A stretch of DNA of 6,143 nt from Lautropia sp. (lineage in GTDB: Bacteria; Pseudomonadota; Gammaproteobacteria; Burkholderiales; Burkholderiaceae_E), in contig JACCRJ010000337.1 in assembly GCA_013813615.1 (NCBI GenBank), positions 1 through 6,143 on the forward strand, written 5' to 3'. A program made the translations under genes and the position numbers. The notes under the pieces were generated by a model. That model ran no database searches and was not told where the DNA came from. It saw only the letters and a list, made by a program, of their open reading frames with translations. Positions 1-6,143 of this stretch are shown here, one piece after another (position 1 is the first letter of the stretch; each line of letters begins with the position of its first letter).

Positions 1-36
1 CGTATGCGCTGCCTGCGCGGGTGAAGCTGCCGCGGC

Positions 37-1245
37 TCACCGGAGCGCCGCCAGGCGGTCGCCGTCGATGAAACCCGGCAGCGAGGCGTTCGCGGGCATC
101 CCCTTGCCGAATGCAACGGCCTTGAACAACTCGCCCATCTCCGCCTCCGAAACGAGCCGCTGCACCGCCTGGGCCTGCGAGAACCAGAGCCGCTGCTCAT
201 CGCGAGGCAGCGCTTCGAGCTCATCCAGCAGGCCGCAGTTGAGCAGGAACCTGGCCAGCGAGGTGTACCCGAGCGCCTGCAGTTCGGCGGCTTCGCCGGC
301 AGCCATCAGGCGGCTGTAGTCGACATGGGCAGTGATGTCCTGCAATCCCGGCCACATAAACGGGTCCGTCAACGACCGGTGCCGGTAGTGGCTCATCAGC
401 GTCCCGCCCACGCGCTGCGGGTGGTAGTACTCGCCGGCCGGGAACCCGTAGTCCATCAGCAGGACGGCGCCGGCCTGCATGGCTTGCGAGAGGGTCGCGA
501 GCCAGGCGCCGTGCTGCGGGCAGACCTCCGAACGGTAAGGCAGGTGCCAGCCCTTCCGATCGACGCCGAGGCCCGCCACCAGCTGTTCCAGGCTGTCATC
601 CGCCGGCCGGCCCTGCCAGTCCAGCCGGTCGTCGACGACCGCAACGCCGACCTCAGTCAGCGCCTCGCCGTTCCACTCGAAGGTGCGCACAGGCATCGCA
701 TCCAGCACCTCGTTGGCGATCGCCACACCGGTGAACGCCGCCGGCGCGGCTTCCAGCCATTCGACCTGCCCGGCCGTCTGCGGCGCGCGCGCGGCGATGG
801 TCTGCTGCTGCAGCCGCCGCAGGTCCCCCGAAAGTTCGAGGATCCGGTAGCGCAGCTTCGGGAATCCCTGCCGCTCCAACGAATTGAGCAGCTGGCTCGC
901 GAGCGCGCCGCTGCCGGCGCCGAACTCGATCACCAGCGGGTCGTCGGCGCAGCAGGCTGCCAGCCAGGAGCCGACCTGGCGCGAAACCGCCGCGCCGAAC
1001 AGCGGTGTCAGCTCCGGCGCGGTGACGAAGTCACCGACCGGGCCGAACACCGGCTTGCCGTTACTGTAGTAACCCAGGCCGGGCTCGTACAAGGCCATCG
1101 TCATGTAGCGATCGAAACCGATCCAGCCACCGGCGGCGCCGATGGCGGCGGCGATCCGCTCCGTCAGTTCACGGCTGATGGCGGCGGCCTGGGGGGCCGG
1201 TCGCGGCAGCCCGATCTCGGAATCGTCCATTCCACATTTTGTCAT
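37..1245 (-). CDS. SAM-dependent methyltransferase, MidA/NDUFAF7 family (COG1565, DUF185)
   Basis: This is a complete 402-residue protein, a normal length for the family. Visible family landmarks, in order, are: GRYM-like segment FDRYMTMALYEPGLGYYS (residues 44-61); GDFVTAPELTPLFG (71-84); the SAM-binding glycine loop VIEFGAGSGALA (105-116); ANEVLDAMPV (177-186); LLMDYGFP (262-269); GTLMSHYRHR (281-290); QDITAHVDYS (302-311); and MGELFKAVAFGKG near the C-terminus (370-382). The mitochondrial relative NDUFAF7 methylates an arginine of complex I subunit NDUFS2; the substrate of bacterial members is not known to me, so a protein-arginine role is only an inference. It should be cytoplasmic, as no signal peptide or membrane segment is seen. 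The start is uncertain: ATG at 1245 is used here, ATG at 1230 (397 aa) fits homologue N-termini equally well, and ATG at 1278 (413 aa) is less likely. None has a clear Shine-Dalgarno sequence. It diverges from the pteridine reductase gene. Confidence 0.93.
   Translation of the reverse strand: MTKCGMDDSEIGLPRPAPQAAAISRELTERIAAAIGAAGGWIGFDRYMTMALYEPGLGYYSNGKPVFGPVGDFVTAPELTPLFGAAVSRQVGSWLAACCADDPLVIEFGAGSGALASQLLNSLERQGFPKLRYRILELSGDLRRLQQQTIAARAPQTAGQVEWLEAAPAAFTGVAIANEVLDAMPVRTFEWNGEALTEVGVAVVDDRLDWQGRPADDSLEQLVAGLGVDRKGWHLPYRSEVCPQHGAWLATLSQAMQAGAVLLMDYGFPAGEYYHPQRVGGTLMSHYRHRSLTDPFMWPGLQDITAHVDYSRLMAAGEAAELQALGYTSLARFLLNCGLLDELEALPRDEQRLWFSQAQAVQRLVSEAEMGELFKAVAFGKGMPANASLPGFIDGDRLAALR
1236..1244 (-). 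promoter_or_regulatory. possible extended -10 promoter element for the methyltransferase gene
   Basis: Read on the minus strand, this stretch is TGACAAAAT: a TG dinucleotide, one base, then CAAAAT, which matches 4 of 6 bases of the sigma-70 -10 consensus. No -35 hexamer is recognisable at 16-18 bp spacing. If used, transcription would start within a base or so of the ATG at 1230, giving a leaderless message and making 1230, not 1245, the true start. The match is weak and rests on one AT-rich patch in GC-rich DNA. Confidence 0.2.
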
Positions 1246-1277
1246 GAGCGGCCAGGCGCAGCCGCGGTGTGCCGCCA

Positions 1278-1286
1278 TGCTACAGT
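1278..1286 (+). promoter_or_regulatory. probable extended -10 promoter element for the pteridine reductase gene
   Basis: The sequence TGCTACAGT combines the extended -10 dinucleotide TG, one spacer base and TACAGT, which matches 4 of 6 bases of TATAAT including the key A at position 2 and the final T. No convincing -35 hexamer precedes it, which an extended -10 can tolerate. The predicted transcription start falls at about 1293, one base before the ATG at 1294. No purine-rich ribosome-binding site is present upstream of that ATG, so the message may be leaderless. Confidence 0.4.
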
Positions 1287-1293
1287 GCCCGCC

Positions 1294-2187
1294 ATGCAAC
1301 CCAGTCCCGCCACCGCCCGCCGGGGAGTCGCGCTGGTGACCGGCGCCGCGCGCCGCCTCGGCCGCGCGATTGCACTGGCGCTGGCCCGCGACGGTTGGGA
1401 CATCGGCGTCCACTACGCCACGTCGGAGGCGGCGGCACACGCCACCGCCGACGAGATCCGCGCACTCGGACGCCAGGCGGTGTGCCTGAAGGCGCAACTC
1501 GAGGATCAGCAGGCAGCCAGCGGCCTCGTGCGGCAGTTGTCCACGCAGCTCGGCCCGGTCCGCGGCCTGGTCAACAACGCATCGCGTTTCATACACGACG
1601 ACATCGACAGCATCGACGCCGCGTCCCTGACCGCACACCTGCTGCCGAACCTGATCGCGCCGCTGCTGTTGTCGCAGTCGCTCTTCCGGGCGCTGCGCGA
1701 GGCGAACACCGCGGGCGGCGACACCCTGGGTGAAAACACCGTGGGCGGCGACACCGGGGGCGGCGACGCCGCTGGTGGCAGCAGCACCGGCGGGGCCCGC
1801 ATGGAAGGGGTCATCGTCAACCTGCTGGACCAGAAGCTCTACAACCTGAATCCCGACTTTCTTTCCTACACCGTCGCGAAGGCGGGCCTCGCGGCCGCGA
1901 CGACCATGCTGGCCCAGGCGCTGGCGCCGCAGGTGCGGGTCATCGGCGTCGCGCCGGGGCTGACGTTTCCCAGCTACCTGCAGGACGACCAGGCCTTCGA
2001 GCAGGCGCAAGCCCGGTTCTCCCCGCTGGGCCGATCGAGCACGCCGGAGGATGTTGCGGCGGCCGTGGTCTTCGCCATGCAGAACCGGTCGCTGACCGGC
2101 ACGGTGATCCAGGTCGACGGCGGCCAGCACCTGCAGCGCCTGCCGCGCGACGCCAGCCTGATGCCGGCAGGCGAGAGAGTCCCATAA
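1294..2187 (+). CDS. folM: pteridine reductase / FolM-like short-chain dehydrogenase
   Basis: This 297-residue short-chain dehydrogenase probably reduces dihydropterins (dihydromonapterin, or dihydrofolate as a side activity) with NADPH in the cytoplasm. The nucleotide-binding motif is TGAARRLG (16-23), with the arginine-containing TGxxxRxG form typical of pteridine reductases. NNAS (94-97) replaces the usual NNAG. The catalytic set is Asp179, Tyr192 and Lys196 (YTVAK); Asp lies 13 residues before Tyr, where most SDRs have Ser, which is the PTR1/FolM hallmark. A PG turn (221-222) and VDGG (274-277) close the fold. The protein is about 50 residues longer than typical FolM, because of a glycine-rich repeat insert (about 136-167) and a roughly 18-residue C-terminal tail. 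The start was chosen because the Rossmann strand follows at residue 11; no Shine-Dalgarno sequence is visible. The choice between FolM (monapterin reductase) and a broader pteridine reductase is not settled by sequence alone. Confidence 0.88.
   Translation: MQPSPATARRGVALVTGAARRLGRAIALALARDGWDIGVHYATSEAAAHATADEIRALGRQAVCLKAQLEDQQAASGLVRQLSTQLGPVRGLVNNASRFIHDDIDSIDAASLTAHLLPNLIAPLLLSQSLFRALREANTAGGDTLGENTVGGDTGGGDAAGGSSTGGARMEGVIVNLLDQKLYNLNPDFLSYTVAKAGLAAATTMLAQALAPQVRVIGVAPGLTFPSYLQDDQAFEQAQARFSPLGRSSTPEDVAAAVVFAMQNRSLTGTVIQVDGGQHLQRLPRDASLMPAGERVP
1699..1794 (+). repeat. degenerate 15-bp tandem repeat inside the pteridine reductase gene
   Basis: Six consecutive 15-bp units (1699-1788) plus a partial unit encode a five-residue period: [30 protein letters not shown] and then GG (residues 136-167). 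A 30-bp higher-order period is also visible: 1705-1734 and 1735-1764 match at 24 of 30 positions by eye. The period is a multiple of three, so units can be gained or lost without breaking the frame. The insert sits between the helix ending FRALREA and the strand GVIVNLLD that carries catalytic Asp179, so it should form a flexible surface loop. Confidence 0.8.
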
Positions 2188-2188
2188 T
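2183..2188 (+). promoter_or_regulatory. possible -10 element upstream of ttcA, overlapping the folM stop codon
   Basis: CATAAT matches 5 of 6 bases of the sigma-70 -10 consensus and includes the TAA stop of the preceding gene. No good -35 hexamer lies 16-18 bp upstream. If active it would give ttcA and ubiB their own start site with a leader of about 39 bases. The alternative is simple read-through from folM. Confidence 0.25.
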
Positions 2189-2233
2189 CCCGTCCTGGAC
2201 AGAACAGGGACCGGTCACGAGGCGGCAGACGCG

Positions 2234-3094
2234 ATGACAGAGAACGTGATGCAGTTGGTACGGGTACGCCCGGCCGAGCGCGACACCCGGCGCAACGACT
2301 ATGAAGACAACAAATTGTCGAAGCGGCTGCACCGGCTGGTCGGCGAGGCGATTGCGGATTTCGGCATGATCGGCGCCGGCGACCGGGTGATGGTCTGCCT
2401 CTCCGGCGGCAAGGACAGCTATGCCATGCTGGACATCCTGCTCGGGCTGCGGCAGCGCGCGCCGGTGCCGTTCGAGATCGTCGCGGTCAACCTGGACCAG
2501 CGCCAGCCCGGTTTTCCGGCCGCCGTCCTGCCGGACTACCTGGCGCGGCTGGGCGTGCCGTTTCACATCGCGACGCAGGACACCTACAACACGGTGAAAC
2601 GGGTGATCCCGGAAGGCAAGACGATGTGCTCGCTGTGTTCGCGGTTGCGCCGCGGGATCCTCTACCGGGTCGCGGACGAACTCGGGGCCACCCGGATCGC
2701 GCTCGGACACCATCGCGACGATATCCTCGAAACCTTCTTTCTCAACCTTTTCTACGGCGGGCAGTTGAAGGCGATGCCGCCCAAGCTGGTGTCGGACGAC
2801 GAGCGCCACGTCGTGATCCGGCCGCTGGCCTATGTCGAAGAGCGCGACCTGATCGAATGGGCGAACCTGCGCCGCTACCCGATCATCCCGTGCAACCTGT
2901 GCGGTTCTCAGACGAACCTCAAGCGCCGCGAGACGAAGGAGCTGATGCGCGACTGGGAGAGGCGTTATCCCGGGCGCCTGGACACGATCTTCGGCGCCCT
3001 GGGGCGGGTGACGCCGTCGCACCTCCTGGACCGCTCGCGCTTCGATTTCGACGCCATCGACGCCCCGCCGCCGTCGGGCGGACCGGACCGCTGA
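2234..3094 (+). CDS. ttcA: tRNA 2-thiocytidine(32) synthetase TtcA
   Basis: This 286-residue protein activates C32 of certain tRNAs with ATP and replaces the oxygen with sulfur, giving 2-thiocytidine in the anticodon loop. The PP-loop ATPase motif is SGGKDS (57-62), following strand RVMVCL. The iron-sulfur cysteines are in MCSLC (Cys132, Cys135) and PCNLCGSQ (Cys220, Cys223); the family binds a [4Fe-4S] cluster through three cysteines. Other strong family blocks are [19 protein letters not shown] (158-176) and the N-terminal [14 protein letters not shown] (27-40). Length is close to that of other TtcA proteins, with a short proline-rich C-terminal tail (277-286). The ATG at 2234 has a modest GAGG 11 bases upstream (2219-2222); Met6 at 2249 is a possible alternative. 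The stop codon lies one base before the ubiB start, implying translational coupling. No key residue is missing. Confidence 0.97.
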   Translation: MTENVMQLVRVRPAERDTRRNDYEDNKLSKRLHRLVGEAIADFGMIGAGDRVMVCLSGGKDSYAMLDILLGLRQRAPVPFEIVAVNLDQRQPGFPAAVLPDYLARLGVPFHIATQDTYNTVKRVIPEGKTMCSLCSRLRRGILYRVADELGATRIALGHHRDDILETFFLNLFYGGQLKAMPPKLVSDDERHVVIRPLAYVEERDLIEWANLRRYPIIPCNLCGSQTNLKRRETKELMRDWERRYPGRLDTIFGALGRVTPSHLLDRSRFDFDAIDAPPPSGGPDR

Positions 3095-3095
3095 C

Positions 3096-4694
3096 TTGGC
3101 CAGTACCGCTTCGATCACCGCCCGCGCGTTCCGGCTGGCCCGGATCCTCTGGGTCGTGCGCCGGTTCGGCCTGGACGAACTGGTGGCAACCGGCGCCGCC
3201 AGCACCCTCGGCTCGCGGTTCGCGGTCAGGCTGACCCGCCTGCTGCGCTTCGGCACCCGCAGGGAGCCCCGCGGCGCAAGGCTGCGGATGGCGTTCGAGA
3301 GCCTCGGTCCGATCTTCGTCAAGTTCGGCCAGGTGCTTTCGACCCGGCGCGACCTGATGCCTCCCGACATTGCCGACGAGCTGGCGATGCTGCAGGACCG
3401 GGTGCCGCCGTTTCCGGCCGCGCTGGCCGTCGTGGAGATCGAACGCGGGCTCGGCCTGAAGATTTCCGAGGTGTTCGCGGAGTTCGACGAGACGCCGGTT
3501 GCCTCCGCGTCGATCGCCCAGGTGCACCTGGCAAGGCTGCACGACGGCCGGCAGGTGGCCGTCAAGGTGCTGCGCCCGGGCATGGCGGAGGTGATGGAGA
3601 ATGACCTCGGCCTGCTGCGCTCCGCCGGCGCCCTCGCCGTCCGTGTCTCCGCTGACGCCCGGCGGCTGCGGCCGCTGGAGGTGATCGACGAGTTCGACCG
3701 CTACCTGCACGACGAGCTGGACCTGATCCGCGAGGCGGCCAACGCCAACCAGCTGCGCCGCAACTTCAGCGATTCGAACCTGCTGCGGATCCCTCAGATG
3801 TACTGGGACTACTGCCGCCAGAACGTTCTCGTGATGGAGTGGGTGAACGGCATACCGATCAGCCAGATCGAGCGCATGCGCGAGGCCGGCATCGACCTGC
3901 GCCGGCTCTCGCGCGACGGCGTCGAGATCTTCTTCACCCAGGTATTCCGCCACGGCTTCTTCCACGGCGACATGCATCCGGGCAACATCCTGGTCGGTAG
4001 CGAAGGGGCCGACTTCAACCGCTACATCGCGCTGGACTTCGGCATCGTCGGCACGTTGTCGGACTTCGACAAGAGCTACCTCGCGCAGAACTTCCTCGCC
4101 TTCTTCCATCGCGACTACCGGCGCGTGGCGGAGCTGCACGTCGAATCCGGCTGGGTGCCCAGGAGCACCCGCGTCGAGGAACTCGAAGGCGCGATCCGGG
4201 CCTGCTGCGAACCGGTCTTCGACCGGCCGCTGAAGGAGATCTCGCTGGGACTGGTGCTGATGCGCCTGTTCCAGGCGTCGCGCCGCTTCAACGTCGAGAT
4301 CCAGCCGCAGCTGGTGCTGCTGCAGAAGACGCTGCTGAACATCGAGGGGCTCGGGCGGCAGCTCGATCCCGACCTCGACCTTTGGGTCACCGCCCAGCCG
4401 ATCCTGGAGGTCTTCATGAACGAGCAGTTCGGGCTGCGAGGCATGGTGGACCGGATCAAGCAGGAGTATCCGCGATGGGCGAAGACGCTGCCGCAGCTGC
4501 CCCGGCTCGCGCATGCCGCCCTGCTGCAGCAGTCGCGCCCTCAGAAGGATCCGGACCAGGAGCTGATGCTGATGCGGCTGATCGCGGAGCAGCGGCGCAC
4601 CCAGCGTTGGATTCGCGTGTTTGCGGTTCTCTTCCTGGTGTTCGTGCTGGTACAGTCCTGGCCGTGGCTTGCCGACTGGCTCGGCAGCCGCTGA
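3096..4694 (+). CDS. ubiB: ubiquinone biosynthesis atypical kinase/ATPase UbiB (ABC1/ADCK family)
   Basis: This 532-residue protein is collinear with E. coli UbiB (546 aa). UbiB is a membrane-associated ATPase thought to help the Ubi enzymes reach or extract lipid ubiquinone intermediates. Visible motifs are: N-terminal [14 protein letters not shown] (17-30); KFGQ of the KxGQ signature (76-79) followed by STRRDLMPP; the alanine-rich loop ASASIAQVH (136-144) that replaces the kinase glycine loop; the lysine of VAVKVLRPG (Lys157); [18 protein letters not shown] (207-224); the catalytic-loop block [10 protein letters not shown] (288-297, Asp292 and Asn297); and the metal-binding LDFGIVGT (313-320, Asp314). 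One hydrophobic C-terminal segment (about 507-525) should anchor it in the inner membrane; E. coli has two. The start is TTG at 3096: there is no ATG before residue 65, and the conserved N-terminus needs the earlier codon. No strong Shine-Dalgarno sequence is seen, so coupling to ttcA is likely. The usual neighbours ubiE and ubiJ are absent from this window. Confidence 0.95.
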   Translation: MASTASITARAFRLARILWVVRRFGLDELVATGAASTLGSRFAVRLTRLLRFGTRREPRGARLRMAFESLGPIFVKFGQVLSTRRDLMPPDIADELAMLQDRVPPFPAALAVVEIERGLGLKISEVFAEFDETPVASASIAQVHLARLHDGRQVAVKVLRPGMAEVMENDLGLLRSAGALAVRVSADARRLRPLEVIDEFDRYLHDELDLIREAANANQLRRNFSDSNLLRIPQMYWDYCRQNVLVMEWVNGIPISQIERMREAGIDLRRLSRDGVEIFFTQVFRHGFFHGDMHPGNILVGSEGADFNRYIALDFGIVGTLSDFDKSYLAQNFLAFFHRDYRRVAELHVESGWVPRSTRVEELEGAIRACCEPVFDRPLKEISLGLVLMRLFQASRRFNVEIQPQLVLLQKTLLNIEGLGRQLDPDLDLWVTAQPILEVFMNEQFGLRGMVDRIKQEYPRWAKTLPQLPRLAHAALLQQSRPQKDPDQELMLMRLIAEQRRTQRWIRVFAVLFLVFVLVQSWPWLADWLGSR

Positions 4695-4713
4695 CCCCAC
4701 CGGAACAAGAGAC

Positions 4714-4720
4714 AGAGAGG
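4714..4720 (+). promoter_or_regulatory. ribosome-binding site of the symporter gene
   Basis: AGAGAGG ends seven bases before the ATG at 4728, a good Shine-Dalgarno match and spacing. It is the clearest ribosome-binding site in the window and fixes the symporter start, with a second in-frame ATG three codons later being less well spaced. It lies in the 33-bp gap after ubiB, where no terminator hairpin is seen. Confidence 0.6.
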
Positions 4721-4727
4721 CCTTCTG

Positions 4728-6143
4728 ATGCTGGTCATGCTGGTGACGATCTATTTTGCGGTGACGATCGGTGTCGGCCTGTATGCGTCACGCCGGGTCA
4801 AGAGCTCGTCGGACTACCTGGTCGCCGGCCGCAGCCTGCCGCTGTACATGAACGTCGCCACCGTGTTCGCCACCTGGTTCGGGGCGGAGACGGTGCTGGC
4901 AGTGTCGTCCACCTTCATGAAGGACGGCTTGCGCGGGGTGGTCGGGGACCCGTTCGGCGCGGCCTCCTGCCTGATTCTCGTCGCCATCTTCTTTGCGCGG
5001 CCCTTCTACCGCCTGCGCCTGATCACCATCGGCGACTTCTATCGCAAGCGCTACAACAAGACGGTGGAGATCGGCACCGGAATCGCCATCACCCTCTCCT
5101 ACCTCGGCTGGACATCCGCCCAGCTGGTCGCGCTGGGCATCGTCATCAACACCGTCACCGGAGGAGCGGTGACCCTCGGCCAGGGTACGGTGATCGGGGC
5201 GCTGATCGTCATGGGCTACACCATGTCCGGCGGGATGTGGTCGATCGCGCTGACGGACATTTTTCAGACGGTGGTCATCGTCGTCGGCCTGCTCTACATC
5301 GCCTGGCTGCTCGGCGACATGGCGGGGGGCTTCAACGCGGTCTACGACAAGGCCTACCAGGCGGGCAAGTTCGACTTCTGGCCTTCCGCTTCGCCGCGTG
5401 ACTGGCTGGCGTTCATCGCCGCCTGGGCCACGATGGCGCTCGGATCGATCGCGCAGCAGGACGTGTTCCAGCGGGTGACCTCCGCCAAGGACGAGAAGAC
5501 CGCCATGCGAGGCACGCTGCTGGGCGGTGGCTTCTACTTCATCTTCGCCTTCGTGCCGATGTTCATCGCGATATCGGCCCTGCTGATCGATCCCGCCAAG
5601 GTGCAGGCCGCCCTGGCGGTCGACGGCACCGACTTCCAGTTGATCCTGCCGCAGCTGATCCTGGACCGCACGCCGCTCTTCGCGCAGGTCCTGTTCTTCG
5701 GCGCCCTGCTGTCGGCGATCCTCTCCACTGCGAGCGGCGCGCTACTGGCCCCGACGGCGGTGCTGACCGAAAACGTCATCCGGCCGATCGTCGGCGCCCG
5801 CATCAACGACCACCAGGTGCTGCGATTGCTGCGGGTCATCCTGGTGATCTTCACGGTCGCGGTGACGATATTCGCCCTGCTTAGCGAATCATCGATGTAC
5901 CAGATGGTCCAGAACGCCTACAAGGTCACGCTGGTGGTCGCCTTCACCCCGCTGGTTTTCGGGCTGTTCTGGACGCGCGCGACACCGCAGGGCGCGGTGC
6001 TGTCGATCGCCTTCGGGCTGGCGGGCTGGATATCCGCAGAACTGCTGGCGCCGGAGGCGTTGCTTCCGCCGCAACTCATCGGGCTAGGCGCGGCCATGGT
6101 CGCGATGGTCGTCGGCTCGCTGCTGCCGGCGGTGGCCGGCGGG
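4728..6143 (+). CDS. sodium:solute symporter (SSS/SLC5 family), 3' end beyond the window
   Basis: The frame is open from ATG 4728 to the last base (472 residues, no stop), so the C-terminus is missing. It encodes an inner-membrane transporter that should couple solute uptake to sodium entry. About 12-13 hydrophobic segments are visible, for example residues 2-20, 39-60, 72-90, 115-141, 153-165, 177-196, 225-240, 265-286, 317-345, 366-385, 397-415, 421-439 and 448-468. Family marks are SDYLVAGRSLPL (28-39), YTMSGGMWS (164-172) followed by TDIFQ (176-180), which fits the SSS signature, and LSTASGALL (332-340), where Ser333 and Thr334 may be the sodium-site hydroxyls by analogy with PutP. The TM segment ATVFATWFGAETVLA (44-58) is a characteristic sub-family block. 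The substrate cannot be named. Members are usually about 480-550 residues, so it may be nearly complete. A CbrA-like fusion with a kinase domain cannot be excluded. Confidence 0.9.
   Translation, partial: MLVMLVTIYFAVTIGVGLYASRRVKSSSDYLVAGRSLPLYMNVATVFATWFGAETVLAVSSTFMKDGLRGVVGDPFGAASCLILVAIFFARPFYRLRLITIGDFYRKRYNKTVEIGTGIAITLSYLGWTSAQLVALGIVINTVTGGAVTLGQGTVIGALIVMGYTMSGGMWSIALTDIFQTVVIVVGLLYIAWLLGDMAGGFNAVYDKAYQAGKFDFWPSASPRDWLAFIAAWATMALGSIAQQDVFQRVTSAKDEKTAMRGTLLGGGFYFIFAFVPMFIAISALLIDPAKVQAALAVDGTDFQLILPQLILDRTPLFAQVLFFGALLSAILSTASGALLAPTAVLTENVIRPIVGARINDHQVLRLLRVILVIFTVAVTIFALLSESSMYQMVQNAYKVTLVVAFTPLVFGLFWTRATPQGAVLSIAFGLAGWISAELLAPEALLPPQLIGLGAAMVAMVVGSLLPAVAGG

Noticed and set aside
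1..36. Sequence beyond the methyltransferase stop codon
   Set aside because: It is too short to show a gene, and no terminator or start site for a neighbour can be supported.
325..1293. Long plus-strand open frame ahead of folM
   Set aside because: It is antisense to the methyltransferase, rich in Arg, Pro and His with no recognisable motif, and the recognisable SDR fold only starts at 1294.
1246..2130. Upstream part of a 697-codon open frame on the minus strand that includes the methyltransferase
   Set aside because: This part runs antisense through folM, has low-complexity Arg/Gly/Val-rich composition and no domain. The real methyltransferase begins at 1245 or 1230; the open frame upstream is a product of high GC.
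2192..2211. Possible hairpin between folM and ttcA (GTCCTG with CAGGGAC)
   Set aside because: The stem is only about six pairs with a bulged G and no following T run, so it does not support a terminator.
1940..3583. 547-codon minus-strand open frame
   Set aside because: It is antisense to folM, ttcA and ubiB, all of which have clear motifs and codon bias on the plus strand; its translation shows no domain.
2919..4700. 593-codon minus-strand open frame
   Set aside because: It is antisense to ubiB, with His/Gln/Arg/Asp-rich composition typical of reverse reading of a GC-rich gene.
4382..5401. 339-codon plus-strand open frame in another phase
   Set aside because: It overlaps the end of ubiB and the start of the symporter, both well supported; its product is Arg/Gly/His-rich without any motif.
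5534..5854. 106-codon minus-strand open frame
   Set aside because: It is antisense to membrane segments of the symporter and has no independent support.

Overview
This window reads as chromosomal core-metabolism DNA from a GC-rich proteobacterium. A gammaproteobacterium of the Xanthomonadales/Nevskiales type is likely: the UbiB protein resembles the E. coli enzyme over its whole length, TtcA and a FolM-like pteridine reductase are present, and third codon positions are strongly G/C. The lineage is an inference from protein resemblance, not from a marker gene. No mobile element, CRISPR array, rRNA or tRNA is visible.

Layout: (1) On the minus strand, 37-1245, is a complete SAM-dependent methyltransferase of the MidA/NDUFAF7 (COG1565, DUF185) family. 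(2) Diverging from it on the plus strand after a 48-bp gap is a pteridine reductase/FolM-like short-chain dehydrogenase, 1294-2187. It carries an in-frame, glycine-rich run of 15-bp repeats in the middle of the fold. (3) After a 46-bp gap comes ttcA, 2234-3094, the iron-sulfur enzyme that thiolates cytidine 32 of tRNA. (4) One base later, from a TTG start, is ubiB, 3096-4694, the ABC1/ADCK-type atypical kinase needed for ubiquinone synthesis. (5) After 33 bp with a good Shine-Dalgarno sequence, a sodium:solute symporter begins at 4728 and runs off the window end without a stop.

The four plus-strand genes have short gaps and may be co-transcribed, with ttcA and ubiB most tightly coupled. Their jobs differ: reduced pterin supply, tRNA thiolation, quinone synthesis and solute uptake. 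This looks like a housekeeping cluster rather than a dedicated pathway. I found no clear novel system. The most unusual points are the repeat inside the pteridine reductase, the possibility that both divergent genes are leaderless, the TTG start of ubiB directly after ttcA, and ubiB lying without ubiE or ubiJ in view.
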